Source: Oryzias latipes (taxonomy: Eukaryota; Chordata; Actinopteri; Beloniformes; Adrianichthyidae). Taken from it: a stretch of 64,000 nt of DNA. The notes under the pieces are model-generated. The model saw only the letters and a list, made by a program, of their open reading frames with translations, did no database searches and was not told the DNA's origin. The position numbers were made by a program, and so were the translations under genes. Positions 10,519 through 21,401 of this stretch are shown piece by piece. Within the stretch, counting starts at the first letter, position 1. Each line of letters begins with the position of its first letter. The stretch is from contig NC_019876.2 in the NCBI RefSeq assembly GCF_002234675.1, forward strand, positions 27,015,750 through 27,079,749, written 5' to 3'.

Positions 10519-11080
10519 TTTAGCTCCATGCTGTAATACTTTTGCAGACAGTTTTTCCACAGACAAAAAATACAAAAAAAAAGATCATCATTAAAGCTTT
10601 ATTTTGGCCAACTTCCTGTTGGTTTGTTTTTAACAAAACAAGATTGAGATTCAAGATTGAGATTATTTAGATCAGATTAGAGACGTTCAAACTGGGTTAA
10701 ACTGTTCTATTTTTGGTCTGCCTTCGGGACACTTTGTACCACAAAAGACTTCAAAAAGATTCATTTCAGTCATGTGTCACATTCACTCGTCGTTTTTACA
10801 GCTACAACTATATTTACCAAACTCCAAAGTCCATCTGGATGAACAAAAATACCATTATTCCTCATTAAAACAGGGTTTGAGGTGTGCAGGTCAGTACAGC
10901 TAGGAGGACATTAAGAGGGTTTATTATGGTCTGACATAAATAAGTAATCTCTCCTCTCCAGAACATGCTGTAAGTAAAACAGTTGCATTGCTGTAGAACA
11001 CCTGTTTCTTTAAGAAAAAAAAGGTTCTTCTTGTATTTTGAGATATGAAATGCTGCAGAAGACTTTTTTTCTGACAGATT
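10519..11080 (+). repeat. Inverted orphan copy of the NITR-upstream block
   Basis: This block is the reverse complement of the sequence found upstream of each of the three receptor genes (17395-17945, 25235-25775, 35425-35930). Shared landmarks are 'ctccatgctgtaatacttttgca', 'agtccatctggatgaacaaaaa', 'caggtcagtacagctaggaggacatt' and 'agtaatctctcctctccagaacatgctgt'. No Ig exon follows where one would be expected, so it is a flank without its gene, in inverted orientation. Confidence 0.8.
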
Positions 11081-11500
11081 TGGTGAGATGAAAATGATTG
11101 AGGGCCAACCATTTGGCCTGACATTCTTTGAAGTATTTTAATAACATTAAAAGCAAGTTAATTATTTATTGAATGCTTTATTGTTTTGTAATGCCCGTTT
11201 TTTTCTTTACATAGAAAACAAATGAATACTTTTTAGGCAAAATGAATGTCTATTTGACTATTTTTAGCTCTGTTCATTCCCAGTTAGCTTGTCCTGGATA
11301 GCATGTCTTGTCTGATAGTCCTACTTGTACTGAACTCATTGAAAACAGCCACAGTCTCTTGACAAAAACAGCAGATAATTGTTTCATGTCATATTGAAAA
11401 AATATACTTATTTCCACTTGTAAATAGGGGTGTGTATTGGTAAGAGTTTGGCGATACACTACATATCCTGATAGAAATTATCCAGAAATAATTAAAGAAA
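11081..11500. other. AT-rich spacer
   Basis: No recognisable gene or element. Confidence 0.4.
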
Positions 11501-11910
11501 TATCGCCTCTGGGTTGGGGGTGGGACTGTGTCACAGAAGTTAGCTAATTCCCCATCATCTCTGTTTACACTCTCTCCTGTTAGCTTATAGCAGCTCATAA
11601 GCCCAAGCTAACATTTGCGTAGCAAAAAAAACAGCAAACAGATGTCAGTTCGGATGTGGACAACAAGATGTCAATGGATCTGTTTGTCTGCAAGAGGATG
11701 CATAAGAATTGGAGCGGAAAAGGGAGACTTTTGCCCGCTCATGTAAGTTTCTGCATCACAAACCTGTGCTTTTTTGGTTTTTGGATTTAACACAATTTGA
11801 ATAAAGAAATACTCATAAATATACAGTTTTGATTTTAAAAGTTACAATAAAATGTTACAATAACATGTCAAAAGTAAAAAAAAATGATTGACATTGGAGT
11901 GGGTCTTTAA
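11500..11910 (+). repeat. Relic of a dispersed DNA element (PYRFEP-type family)
   Basis: It shares with 49880-50310 and the inverted 50780-51300 copy the sequence around 'agctaacatt', a 'gtcaatggatctgttt' block and an 'attggagtgggtctttaa' end. The tail 'cctgtgcttttttggttttt... aataaagaaatactcata' recurs at 20895-20950. In the better preserved copies a short ORF begins with IQPYRFEP. This copy has lost the frame. Confidence 0.45.
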
Positions 11911-12001
11911 TGCAAAGTGTCAAGCAGTTAGCATTTGGGTTCCATTTTTGAGTCTTCGATATGATTCAGGCATAGAATCGGACTCGTAGCCTTCTAGTCT
12001 A

Positions 12002-12961
12002 AAGGTGCATTCACACCAGATGCGATTAGTGCATCAGGGGTGTTGAGTTTCAATGTAAAAGCGCATATCCAGCATGTCAGTCCGGCAGCAAAATGATTTA
12101 ATCGTTGAGGCTGGACTTGGGCGGCAGACACAACAATCACGTACTCAGCTTTGGGAAAGTGACGTTTTCAGTGCCTCTAACAGCTTTGCTGATGGGCTGC
12201 CTGGGCGGCTGGCAGGCCGGCAGACAGAGAGTCACTGGGGGATGGGGAGGCAGTCTGCTCGGGTCACCTAAACTTAGTGACCTTTTCTTTTTTATCAATA
12301 CAATATTATGATTGTCTGAATCTTATTTTTATTTTCCCCTCTCGAACTAATGTGGGATGGAAAGTCATCAAACTGGGTCACAGAAACATGGAAGTAGTGG
12401 CGGAATCAGACCCAGCTCCGGCCCCTGGAGTGAAGCTAACTGTACCAGCAGAGACTGAATGATGCCACAAAGCCAGACGCGGAAACATGTTTACTTATAC
12501 CTTTGTAGAGCTTTGTAACCCCTGTGCTATTCTAGGCACTTTGACATTGGGAGTGATGTCATCTGGACCCCACAAGATGCTGAGTGCGCTGAACCTTTTT
12601 TCTTCAAACATTTGTGATCTTCACTGGTGTCCATGGATTACATGAAATCCTCTTCACCTTTATCCGCCTTTGTCATGGTAAGGATAACACGTCAATGTAA
12701 GGGTGGGGTCATAGGATAGCACAAGGGTAAAACAAATAAATCTGATCTTTTGACATCCTCCGTGTCTTCCATATGATATACACAGACACCATTTCATGTA
12801 GCAAAACCATTTGGTGGAAGCCCCTCCCATTGGTCTCTGGGGCGTCGAGGCATCAAGCACATTTTTGGTCAGGGGTTCGAGCAGTAAATTTGACATTCGT
12901 GAAAAGAGAGGCATCCGACGCAAATGTGATGCCTGAATTGCCTCCAGTGTGAGTGCAGCTT
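12002..12961. mobile_element. DNA transposon/MITE with 'ctaaaggtgcattcacac' ends
   Basis: The left end 'ctaaaggtgcattcacaccag' is matched at the right by 'ctccagtgtgagtgcagctttag', its imperfect inverted copy. A second left arm of the same family lies at 21083-21240. No transposase is present. A second, different MITE is inserted inside at 12519-12727. Confidence 0.6.
12519..12727. mobile_element. piggyBac-like MITE, copy 1 (nested)
   Basis: Begins CCCCTGTGCTATTCTAGGCA and ends GGATAGCACAAGGG, an inverted repeat. It is near-identical to the copy at 49103-49298, including 'ttcactggtgtccatggattacatgaaatcctc'. Flanks are GTAA and TAAA here, and GTAA/TTAA at the second copy, consistent with a TTAA target. 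It lies inside the 12002-12961 element and is therefore younger. Confidence 0.65.
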
Positions 12962-14742
12962 TAGGGCGGACAGTCCACCACAGGACCACTGAGCTGGTAC
13001 ATTCGTGTTTGTTCATATTTGGTGATCCTAAAAGAAAAATGAAGTCTTGTAAGTTGATAATGAATAATATTGTCAAATTCTTAAATCAGGTTTGACACCC
13101 TGAAACACTACAACACTCATAACTCAGTATTAAGCCTAAAAGCTCCACAGCAGCAGTTTTTGATTGCTCTGGAGCCTCAGTTCAGCCATCAGCCTGCTAA
13201 TCTTTTCAAATAGAGGAAGGCATCAATGAAGTAAGACAGTTCTTTGTGTTTAGGAAAGGGCCCATTGTGCTAATCTGTCGATTGCAGCAAATACTACTGT
13301 TGGATGTACATACTTTATTCAAAATATTTTCATTCTAACTGCTGTTTCTCAAGACAGCTTGGTTCTTTGTTGACATACACTGAAGGCTGCTGTGTCTGGG
13401 AAATCTTTCCCTTTTACACGTTCTCCACATGCCAACTTGAGAAAGGAGATGTCTGAGAAAGTGGACGCAGCTTGGAATACAGACTGATAAAGAACTGTGA
13501 ACCAAGACTTCCTGTTTGCATCAAAGTGTTTTAAACGAATGTATTGTTGACTGCTGACCTTGCATCCGACATCTAGGTGAGCTGTTGGAGACAGAGGTGT
13601 TGGATGCTTATGATTCAAAGAGGTTCATTGTGTCTATAAGATTATACTGCGTGTTTAATTTATTTTTTATTGGATGCTTGTCTGTGTTTCCTCTTCTTGC
13701 GAGAAATCATACTGGGCTCTTGGTGTCTGTTTTTCAGTACTGTCATGTGTTTTCAGAAATAACCTTGACAAATTGGTCCTTCGAGCCGGATTCCAATATT
13801 GAAGGGAGGTCTGATTGGGGAGAGGACCTCGTAAAGACCGTGGTCACAACCGGTGCGTTTAGCAATCAGCCGCTTGAGAAATAACCTTGATAACTACTGT
13901 TCCACTTTTCAAAATATATGAAGAGATTGTTTCAAAGAGATGCATTCAAATACAACAGGGTCAATGTATATCAGAATATTACACTGCTGCCCCCCGCATG
14001 GCTGAATAAGGCTGCCACTCTCCACCAATCACCCGGCTGGGATGAAATTTAAAAGTTCCCAGGAGCCTCTGCTCCAGTGATTTTTCAGCCTGCTCCTGCC
14101 GTCTTCCTGGCCCTAGCCCATGAAAGCCTCTTTCTCCTTGGTTTTATTATGGTTATTATTATGGTTGCACTTTTGTTAAAGTTAAACTTGTTATTTTTGG
14201 TTGCATTTTGAGTAGCTGTTGTGTTTTCGTGAATGCATTTCTGTTAATAGTTTTCTTGCTATAAAGCCTAAGAATCTAAGTAACTCATTTCAAACAAAAG
14301 TCAGCCGTTAATGATTTGTTTATTAGTTTCTGTGGTTTTTATGTAGTGACACCTGCCACCCTGATAAACGGCTGTGTGGCCAATTTTAATCCCCTGGTTT
14401 CTTTCTTTCTCTATGTTACCTATTTTCTCCCTCCTCCCTGAAAAGGGACGTGACAATTTGAATAAAGAAATAGTCAGAAATTCAATTTTAAGCTTCAAAT
14501 TCTTTATTATTGTCGTCCATTGTGAGAAAAAAAGCTATAAGAGCATGTTAAAAACACCAACAACAAAAAAAACTTTAATCTAAGTGGATCTTTTAACTGT
14601 TTTGAAATACAAAATAATAAATCTGGATCCGCAGAACACTGACATTTATTATAAATCTTACAATGAATCCCACGGAAACGCGATCAAATCCAGCTCTAGG
14701 GGTTTTGAGTACATAGATTCATTGGCGGCGTCTTCCTTCTCT
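12962..14742. other. Spacer downstream of NITR gene 1
   Basis: No gene recognised. 14450-14510 resembles the tail of the PYRFEP-type element ('aatttgaataaagaaatagtcagaaattc'). A minus-strand AATAAA at 14503-14508, about 240 bases past the stop of gene 1, is a possible polyadenylation signal. Confidence 0.4.
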
Positions 14743-17091
14743 TCATGATTTGTTGAGCTTACTGTGTCTTAAAGCAGCGTAATGGAGATCCTCTGTCCCC
14801 TGATAGACATGAACACACAACATATGAATGGCATCAATGTCAAAGTCAGGAAAAGTATCTACCTCTATGAATCCCAGTAAAAACAAAGATGATTATAATG
14901 TAACCTGCACATTGACACTGAACATTAATTTTTCTACCATGGACTCTGTTGCTGTGAACTGAACTCTTACCTCTGCATCCGGTCCTGAATCAACAGCAGA
15001 TCTGTCCTGAGGATTTCTTGCTGTAAATATTAACAAAAAAATGTTCAACCACCCCTTTCCCTTGGAAATAGATCTAACAATTCTTAAAATTTGAAATCAA
15101 TTCTTAAGATAAGCTAACAAAATGTGCTATTGGGTAAGAAAAATAATTTTCTGGTCACTAAGACATGTTTTCTCAAACTTGATTAGATTATTTTTCTTGC
15201 ATAAGAGAAAATAAGACCTTAATTTCTTGCAATAAGAGTCTTTAAACTCTCCTATGGTTCTCTTTTTGCAGTTTTGAGAAATTATTAAAATCATTATCAC
15301 CAATATTTTGTAGGTACTTCCAAAAGAATAACTAAAGTAAAGCTGTCTGACCGGCTGCATCGACTCGCGTTCAGAGGCCCTTTCTCATTGAAAAGTCTAA
15401 GCGAATGGGCGTAGACCAAAATTTATCTGGATCCCTATCTGAAACCCCTGTGATCACGCCTTGCTATACAAGTTTGTAGGTCCGGTTGTGGGCTCTATTC
15501 ACAATCATTGATCGCATGCTGAATGTTCAACCGATTGAATTTTTTTTTTTTTTTACTTTTTCACGCTTAATCTTGGTAACACAGACTTTGACCAATCGGG
15601 GACTCAGATCTTAAAGGAAATGAGCTGTGAAAACAAAAAAGCCTGGAGAAGAATTCATGGAATTTGCACCACCCTGACTTTTCACATAGAGATTCATCCC
15701 ACTGTAGGTAGTGGACAAGCACTAATAAACAGTAAAAAGAACAAAAGAAGAATTCACCTCCCTGCCTCAACCTGCGTGTCTGGTGTAAACACCACCTGCT
15801 GAATTTGTGCTCATGGAACCACGTTCTTGAACACAATACATGCGGCCGGTTTGAATTCATCATAAGAATGAAGATCATTTGGGGCCTCAGTTTGGTTAGA
15901 GTTCCAAAGCAGAAGACAAAATTTCCACAATATAACAAAATATTCAAGTTCTGCCAAATGCATCAGATAAAACCTTTTATGCTATAATTTATACTCATAA
16001 TGTGTAGAGAGTTAAAGCTCACCTACCCCTGCATTTGTGGTTCCTTATCTTGTGTATTGCGTACGATGTGAGGAAGATCAGCGAAGCTGCCAGAGCTCCA
16101 CTCAGGAAATACACAAATGGAGGAAAACTCCCTTGTTGCATTAAGATAAACATAAGAGAACATCATTGAAACAACAAGAAACTAACAAGAAATACAAACT
16201 GAAGTCAAATACATCATTTTATATGAGGTTCTCACCTGTGAGGTCCAGCTTGGTCCCGTTTCCAAACAGTATGTGTCCACATGAGACAACAGCACAGTAG
16301 TAGATCCCAGCATGAGACTCAGTCAGCCTCTCCATGTGCAGCTCGTAGACACAGCTGTGTGTTTGTGTGTTGTTCTTTCTCCCACACGGATCATTCCTGC
16401 CTCCATGAGTGTAAATGAGTCCTGGATGAGAGTCTCCAGAGTCTTTGAACCAGTAAACTTGCCGTTCTCCATCACAGCTCCCAGTGTGTACTGTACAGTT
16501 CAGAGTCACAGAGTGTCCAGCATGGAAGTTCTCAGAGGACGACTGATCCACTGAAGCATGAATGTCAGAAGTAGAGTCCTTCACATGGACAGTATAGCCC
16601 TCCAGATGTTTTACCCCATAAAAATCAGAACTGATGCAGTAGTAGGTGGCGGAGTCTGACATTTTCAAATTTGAGATCTTCAGGTGGTGTTTGTTTTTGT
16701 CTGTTTCCAGTTTAAGCCGTGGATCGTTCTTGAAAGCATCTATAAAATATCCATTTTTCTTGATATCTAAATACTCAGACATGAGTTGTGGTTTCATTCC
16801 TAGAGGTTGTTTATACCAATAAATATTCTCTATCCCAGTACCTTGACGAATGCATTTTAAAGTCACTTCATCACCAACATGAACAGATTGAAACTGTAAA
16901 GATGCAGACGGTTTCTGAGCCCAAGAAAGAGCTGAGGAACATGTGAACAAAAACAAAAGTATGCGTTCAATTTTTCCGCTTTTAGGATGAAATCTTAGAA
17001 GAATTTAGCAAAACCATTGAAATAGACTGAACTCACCCACTGTTCCCAGCAGCAGACATGTCAGACAGCCAGAAAACACCAGAAGAGTCAT
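14743..17091 (-). CDS. NITR-like inhibitory Ig receptor, gene 1 (five exons)
   Basis: Exons by GT-AG rule and frame: 17037-17091, 16236-16931, 16027-16131, 14971-15020, 14743-14799; 320 residues, type I membrane protein. Residues 1-19 are a signal peptide (MTLLVFSGCLTCLLLGTVA). A V-type Ig domain follows (C45, W57, C117) and a second Ig domain (C164, W179, C231) with extra cysteines C171, C201, C212 and C236 and a joining-segment-like FGNGTKLDL at 241-249. Both domains are in one exon. A transmembrane helix (about 256-276) has no charged residue. The tail has the ITIM LHYAAL at Y309, so signalling through SHP-type phosphatases is expected from the family. NITR is the best fit; databases may call such genes signal-regulatory protein beta-2-like. 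It stops 8 residues earlier than gene 2. No disabling change seen. Confidence 0.85.
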
Positions 17092-17200
17092 GTTCTAAAA
17101 CGGCTGAGGTTCACCAAGAGAAGACAGTTAGATCTGTACTTTTAACTGCCAGGCGAAGATGTGATCGGCCAATCAGAAGTGACTGAATGATTCCATGCTC
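17092..17200 (-). promoter_or_regulatory. Putative promoter-proximal region of NITR gene 1
   Basis: Directly upstream of the start codon lies a segment conserved at all three receptor genes: 'ttctaaaacggctgaggttcaccaa', 'cagttagatctgtacttttaactgcc' and an inverted CCAAT box ('gatcggccaatcagaagtgac' on the plus strand, ATTGG on the coding strand) about 80 bases upstream. No clear TATA box. Conservation may reflect recent duplication rather than selection. Confidence 0.4.
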
Positions 17201-17394
17201 ATTATTGTCTGCATTCATCAATTTACTGTAAAATATCAGAGAAAAACTAAAGAGTGAATAATTAATCCATAAAAATATAAAAAGAAATTCCACATGTACT
17301 TAAAATATTAAGAGATTTGACTATACAGGAAATATTAACCTTTTTAAAGAGGTTTTAAAGAAAATCAATGATACCAGTGGCAGAACAAGAAAGT

Positions 17395-17945
17395 CTTCTG
17401 CAGCATTTCACATCTTAAAATACTAAAATAAGTTTTTTTTAAGAAACAGGTGTTATACAGCAATTCAACAGTTTAACTTAAAGCATGTTCTGGAGAGGAG
17501 AGATTATTTATTTATGTCAGACCATAATAAAAACTCTTAATGTCCTCCTAGCTGTACTGACCTGCACACCTCAAAGCCTGTTTTAATGAGGAATAATGGC
17601 CTTTTTGTTCATCCAGATGGACTTTGGAGTTTGGTAAATATAGATGTAGCTGTAAAAACGACGAGTGACTGTGACACATGACAGAAATGAATCTTTTTGA
17701 AGTCTTCTGTGGTACAAAGTGTCCCGGAGGCAGACCCAAAAAAAGGACAGTTTAACCCAGTTTGAACGTCCCTAATCTGATCTAAATAATCTCAATCTTG
17801 AATCTAAACCTTGTTGTTTTAAAAGTTTTTTTAAGCGAGCAGGAAGTTGGCCAAAATAAATTTCAAAGATGATCTGTTTTGGTTTTGGGGTGACTTTTCT
17901 TTCTTTAAAAACTGCCTGCAAAAGTATTACAGCATGGAGCTTGTG
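17395..17945 (-). repeat. NITR-upstream duplicated block, copy at gene 1
   Basis: About 550 bases with near-identical counterparts at 25235-25775 and 35425-35930 and an inverted one at 10519-11080. It moves with the receptor genes and so belongs to the duplication unit. No coding content is apparent. Confidence 0.8.
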
Positions 17946-17996
17946 ATTTTCAGTCTATGCAAAAAAGAGGTCAATTACTACCAGAGTAACTCATTA

Positions 17997-18690
17997 CTAC
18001 GGTGCCTTAATAAAGTATTGGGTCCCCTTGAACTTTTGAAAATTTTACCACATTTCAGGCTGCTAACATAAAGATATAAAACTGTAATGTTTTGTGAAGA
18101 ATCAACAACAAGTGGGACACAATCATGAAGTGGAAGAAAATTTATTAGATATTTCAAAAAAAATTTAACAAATGAAAAATAGAAATATTAGGCATGCAAA
18201 ATTATTCATCCCCCTTAAGTTATTACTTTGTAGTGCCACCTTTTGCAGTGATCACAGCTGTAAGTCCCTTGGGGTTTGTCTCCATCAGTTTTGCACATCG
18301 AGAGACTGAAATTTGGTGCATTTGCGAACAGCAGTTTTCAGTTCTTTCCACAGTTTCTCCATTGGATTCAGTTCTAGACTTTGACTTTCCCATTCCAACA
18401 CCTGGATATATTTATTTGTGAAACACTCCATTGTAGATTCTGCTTTATGTTTTGGATCATTGTCTTGTTGGAAGACAAGTCTCCATCCCAGTCTTCAGGT
18501 CTTTTGCAGACTCCATCAGGTTTTCTTCCAGAATGGTCCTGTATTTGGCTCCATCCATTTTCCCATCAATTCTAACCATCCTACCTGTCCCTGCTAAAGA
18601 AAAGCAGGCCCAAACCATGATGCTGCCACCACCATGTTTGACCATGGGGATGGTGTGTTCAGGGTGGTAAGCTGTGTTGCTTTTAGTAAA
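17997..18690 (-). mobile_element. Tc1/mariner-type transposon, truncated
   Basis: The left end TACGGTGCCTTAATAAAGTA resembles the terminal repeat of common fish Tc1-like elements. Minus-strand coding from about 18660 gives MVKHGGGSIMVWACFSLAGT, then KMDGAKYRTILEENL and, after a frame change, DNDPKHKAESTMECF and WESQSLELNPMEKLWKELK, the C-terminal half of a Tc1 transposase (SxDLNPIE-like motif). The N-terminal half and right end are missing. The right break near 18690 is abrupt. Confidence 0.8.
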
Positions 18691-20330
18691 TCAAAGGTAA
18701 TTCACTGATCTTTGCCTGAACTATCCTGCATTTGAGTCATCATGGTTAACTGTAATGGTCATCTCTGTTGTCCATGATATTACAAGGGCATTCCTCCCTA
18801 TCTTCATCTGGGGGTGGATGTGAGATCTGTGGTCAGAGCTGACCTGTGGTTTGTCACGTTAGGTATGTGGGGTTTCAAAAAATTCACAAAAAAATAAGGA
18901 ACTCCTTTCAGAAATAGTGATGCTCTTTTAATATATTTGTCTGGGTGCAAAGTAACATCAACACGTCGTTTTATCAATCTATGATGCTGAAAAGGCTGTT
19001 GTAGAATTTGTAGCTTCATATCTACAATGCAATAGGGATGGACCGCAGACAGACCAGTGTAATTTAGGGTTAGTCACAACTACACCTACGGGTGGATATG
19101 GGCTGTCCGTAGAGAACAAATGGGCCCAGGTGAAATTTTAAGACTGTGGACCACCTGGTGAACTTGTAAGGCCAAAATGTTCATCCACATTCTTTTGTAC
19201 ATGCATGCTGTGGGAGACAAGTAGCAGTGAACGCTAAAGCAACACGCAAGGGTAAGTCAGGGTGAAGTAGTACAGATTTTAGTTTTATTCAACCTCCCCA
19301 AACCCTGCGCACTGCACAAGAAGCCTGTTAGCGCCATTTAAGTGAAAAAGGTGAGTGCTCCCAGTGTGCAGCCTCACCATTAGAAATGAGGAAATTAGAC
19401 AATAAGAGTTCAGTTTGTGTGGACATCCAGGCTTCCTACAGGCACTTAAGTATGTGGGAGCGATTGGACCGCTGGGATCAGCAGATCTGCAGTGCGATCT
19501 ACACGTAGTGGCAGGGTAAATGGCATTTTCACTTCAGGTTGATTCTTCATCTGTCAACTGAACCCCTGACGTTTGATTGCAACTCTTTGTTTCTAACTGT
19601 CATTTCTTTTTGTGAGCAACGCAACGCTGTTCAAGCAAAGCAACGCTGCAGATTGGTTGAGGTAAACCAGAAGGCTGGTGGCAGTCTGCATTTTTGAGTG
19701 CCTTTGGTGCTGCTGCTTGCTTTTCAACGCAGGAGTCCCAGCGCGTCGGAGGAAGGCCAACCGGAAGGAGTGTGTGACGCTGGATACACGCAGAGGCGGA
19801 GGGGGACTCTGCCTGCCGTGTAAGTAAATACAAGTGTGGCCACATTCCATCAGGATAGCCCAGGGCAGCCGTGGTCGCTTCTGGTACTGGCAGATGCTTT
19901 TTCCTGTTGGTCCTAGTCTGTGTGACCGGAGGTATCCCTGACCATTAACTGGAGGAGCCGGCTCGGGGGACAAAGTCTGGCTTGGCAAGGTCGCTCCTTG
20001 GTTCTAGATTTGTGACTCTTTTAATGGAAGCTGCTTTTAATCTTGTGTTTTAAAACATTTCCCAGGACTTTTAGAATTTTATATGTCTTTTAGGAGCTTT
20101 TAATCCCGCATCTCGAGACTGTTGGTATGTTTCATTTTCTATTTTTGTAAATAAGGTGTTTGTATTGGCCAAGGGTCTGGTCCTCTTTGGTAGCATCACG
20201 TGTGCTCTCAGTCCGTTCTCCTAGCTCAGAGTAATAATCAAATATTTCCTTTCCTCACCCTCCCCATTCGTAACTGATCTACACCCATCGTAAGTAAGGC
20301 AGTGTATTCATTGCTGCAGAATCAGTCAAC
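18691..20330. other. Spacer, no gene recognised
   Basis: A 131-residue minus-strand frame at 19593-19988 has low-complexity content and no domain I recognise. The region is GC-richer than its surroundings between 19640 and 19990. I see no terminal repeats that would define an element. Confidence 0.35.
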
Positions 20331-20334
20331 TCTG

Positions 20335-20456
20335 AACTGTGTATGTGTATTTGTTGAATGTTTGATCTTGTTCAGGTTGTACTGGAAATAATTTCGTATG
20401 TCAGTGCAAAAGCTGTGCACATGACAATAAATGACTTCTGGTTCTGATTCTGATAA
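20335..20456 (+). repeat. LINE 3' tail, Rex1-type
   Basis: Ends with 'gacaataaatgacttctggttctgattctgat', the kind of tail with TTCTGAT repeats that also ends the Rex1-type LINE near 46990-47005. Only the tail remains. Confidence 0.5.
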
Positions 20457-20639
20457 CCAAACCAACAGTCCTTACATAAGGTTAAGGACTCGATCCAGAT
20501 CAAATTGAGCAGACTTGGTCTGGACCAGCAGACTTTTCCTTTCAGAATGCACCACAAGCTCAATGGAACATGCACTACATGTTGAATCCATTGTAATGCA
20601 TGTAAGGATAATTCTTGACCCAACTACCTCTGTGCTTTT

Positions 20640-21070
20640 TAGTGTTAAGGGAATAATCAAATTCTGACTTTGTTACCATTTTGCTATTGTACCACTATGA
20701 TATCCTCTGATCTTTTTATTTTTCAAACCTGGAGAAGTCAAGGAAGAACTGAGTTCACTACAGTTATGATGTTTTCCAAGAACCAGACCTTCTCCAGCCA
20801 CAAAAACCTCCTTGAAGATTTTATCAACACCTCTATGGATCAGGCTTCACATCGGTTGGTTCCAGTTTTGCAGTCCGTCAGAGCTACAACCAACCTGTGC
20901 TTTTTTGGTTTTGGGATTTAACATTATTGGAATAAAGAAATACTCATAACTAAAAACTCATAACCGGTTTTGATCGTAGATTCATTTATTTATGTCCTGC
21001 AGCATGAAAAAAAAATGTTACAAAAACATGTCATGATTCATGATTCGGCCATGGATTTGACTCTGTGGAT
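20640..21070. repeat. Degenerate dispersed repeat
   Basis: 20855-20990 shares 'gcagtccgtcag' with 10010-10030 and 'acctgtgcttttttggttttgggatttaac' with 11765-11800. The remainder is unassigned. Confidence 0.35.
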
Positions 21071-21082
21071 GGACTCGTGACC

Positions 21083-21240
21083 TTCTAGTCTAAAGGTGCA
21101 TTCACACCAGACGTGATTCGTACATCAGGGCGTTGAGTTTCAATGTAAATATCAGTCCGGCAGCGGCCTCATTTGAGCGTTAAGGCGTGCCTTTTGCGGC
21201 AGACGCAGCAATCAGGTACTCAGCTTTGGGCATGTGACGT
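21083..21240 (+). repeat. Left arm of the 'ctaaaggtgcattcacac' MITE family
   Basis: 'ctagtctaaaggtgcattcacaccagacg', 'catcaggg' and 'gttgagtttcaatgtaaat' match 11995-12100 closely. No right arm follows; the copy is truncated close to the 3' side of receptor gene 2. Confidence 0.65.
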
Positions 21241-21401
21241 TTTCAGTGACTCCATCATCTTTGTTGAATGGATCTTTAAGTTTTTTTAAATATAAATTTA
21301 TTTATTTAGTTCTGCATAGCACTGTAATTTGGAGTAAATCTTACTGTGAATCACATGTAAACACAAACAAATCCAGCTCTAGGGCTTTGGAGTTCATAGA
21401 A

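Noticed and set aside
16312-16554. 80-residue plus-strand frames conserved across all three NITR Ig exons (also at 24153-24395 and 34353-34595)
   Set aside because: They are antisense to the second Ig domain; conservation follows from near-identity of the duplicated exon, and there is no sign of a start context or known domain.
16236-16956. Taking the frame start MFLFTCSS at 16956 as the receptor start codon
   Set aside because: It lies in intron 1. The acceptor at 16932-16934 joined to a leader exon at 17037-17091 gives a proper signal peptide, at all three genes.
19593-19988. 131-residue minus-strand frame as a gene
   Set aside because: Proline/serine-rich composition from GC-rich DNA, no domain, no splice partners.
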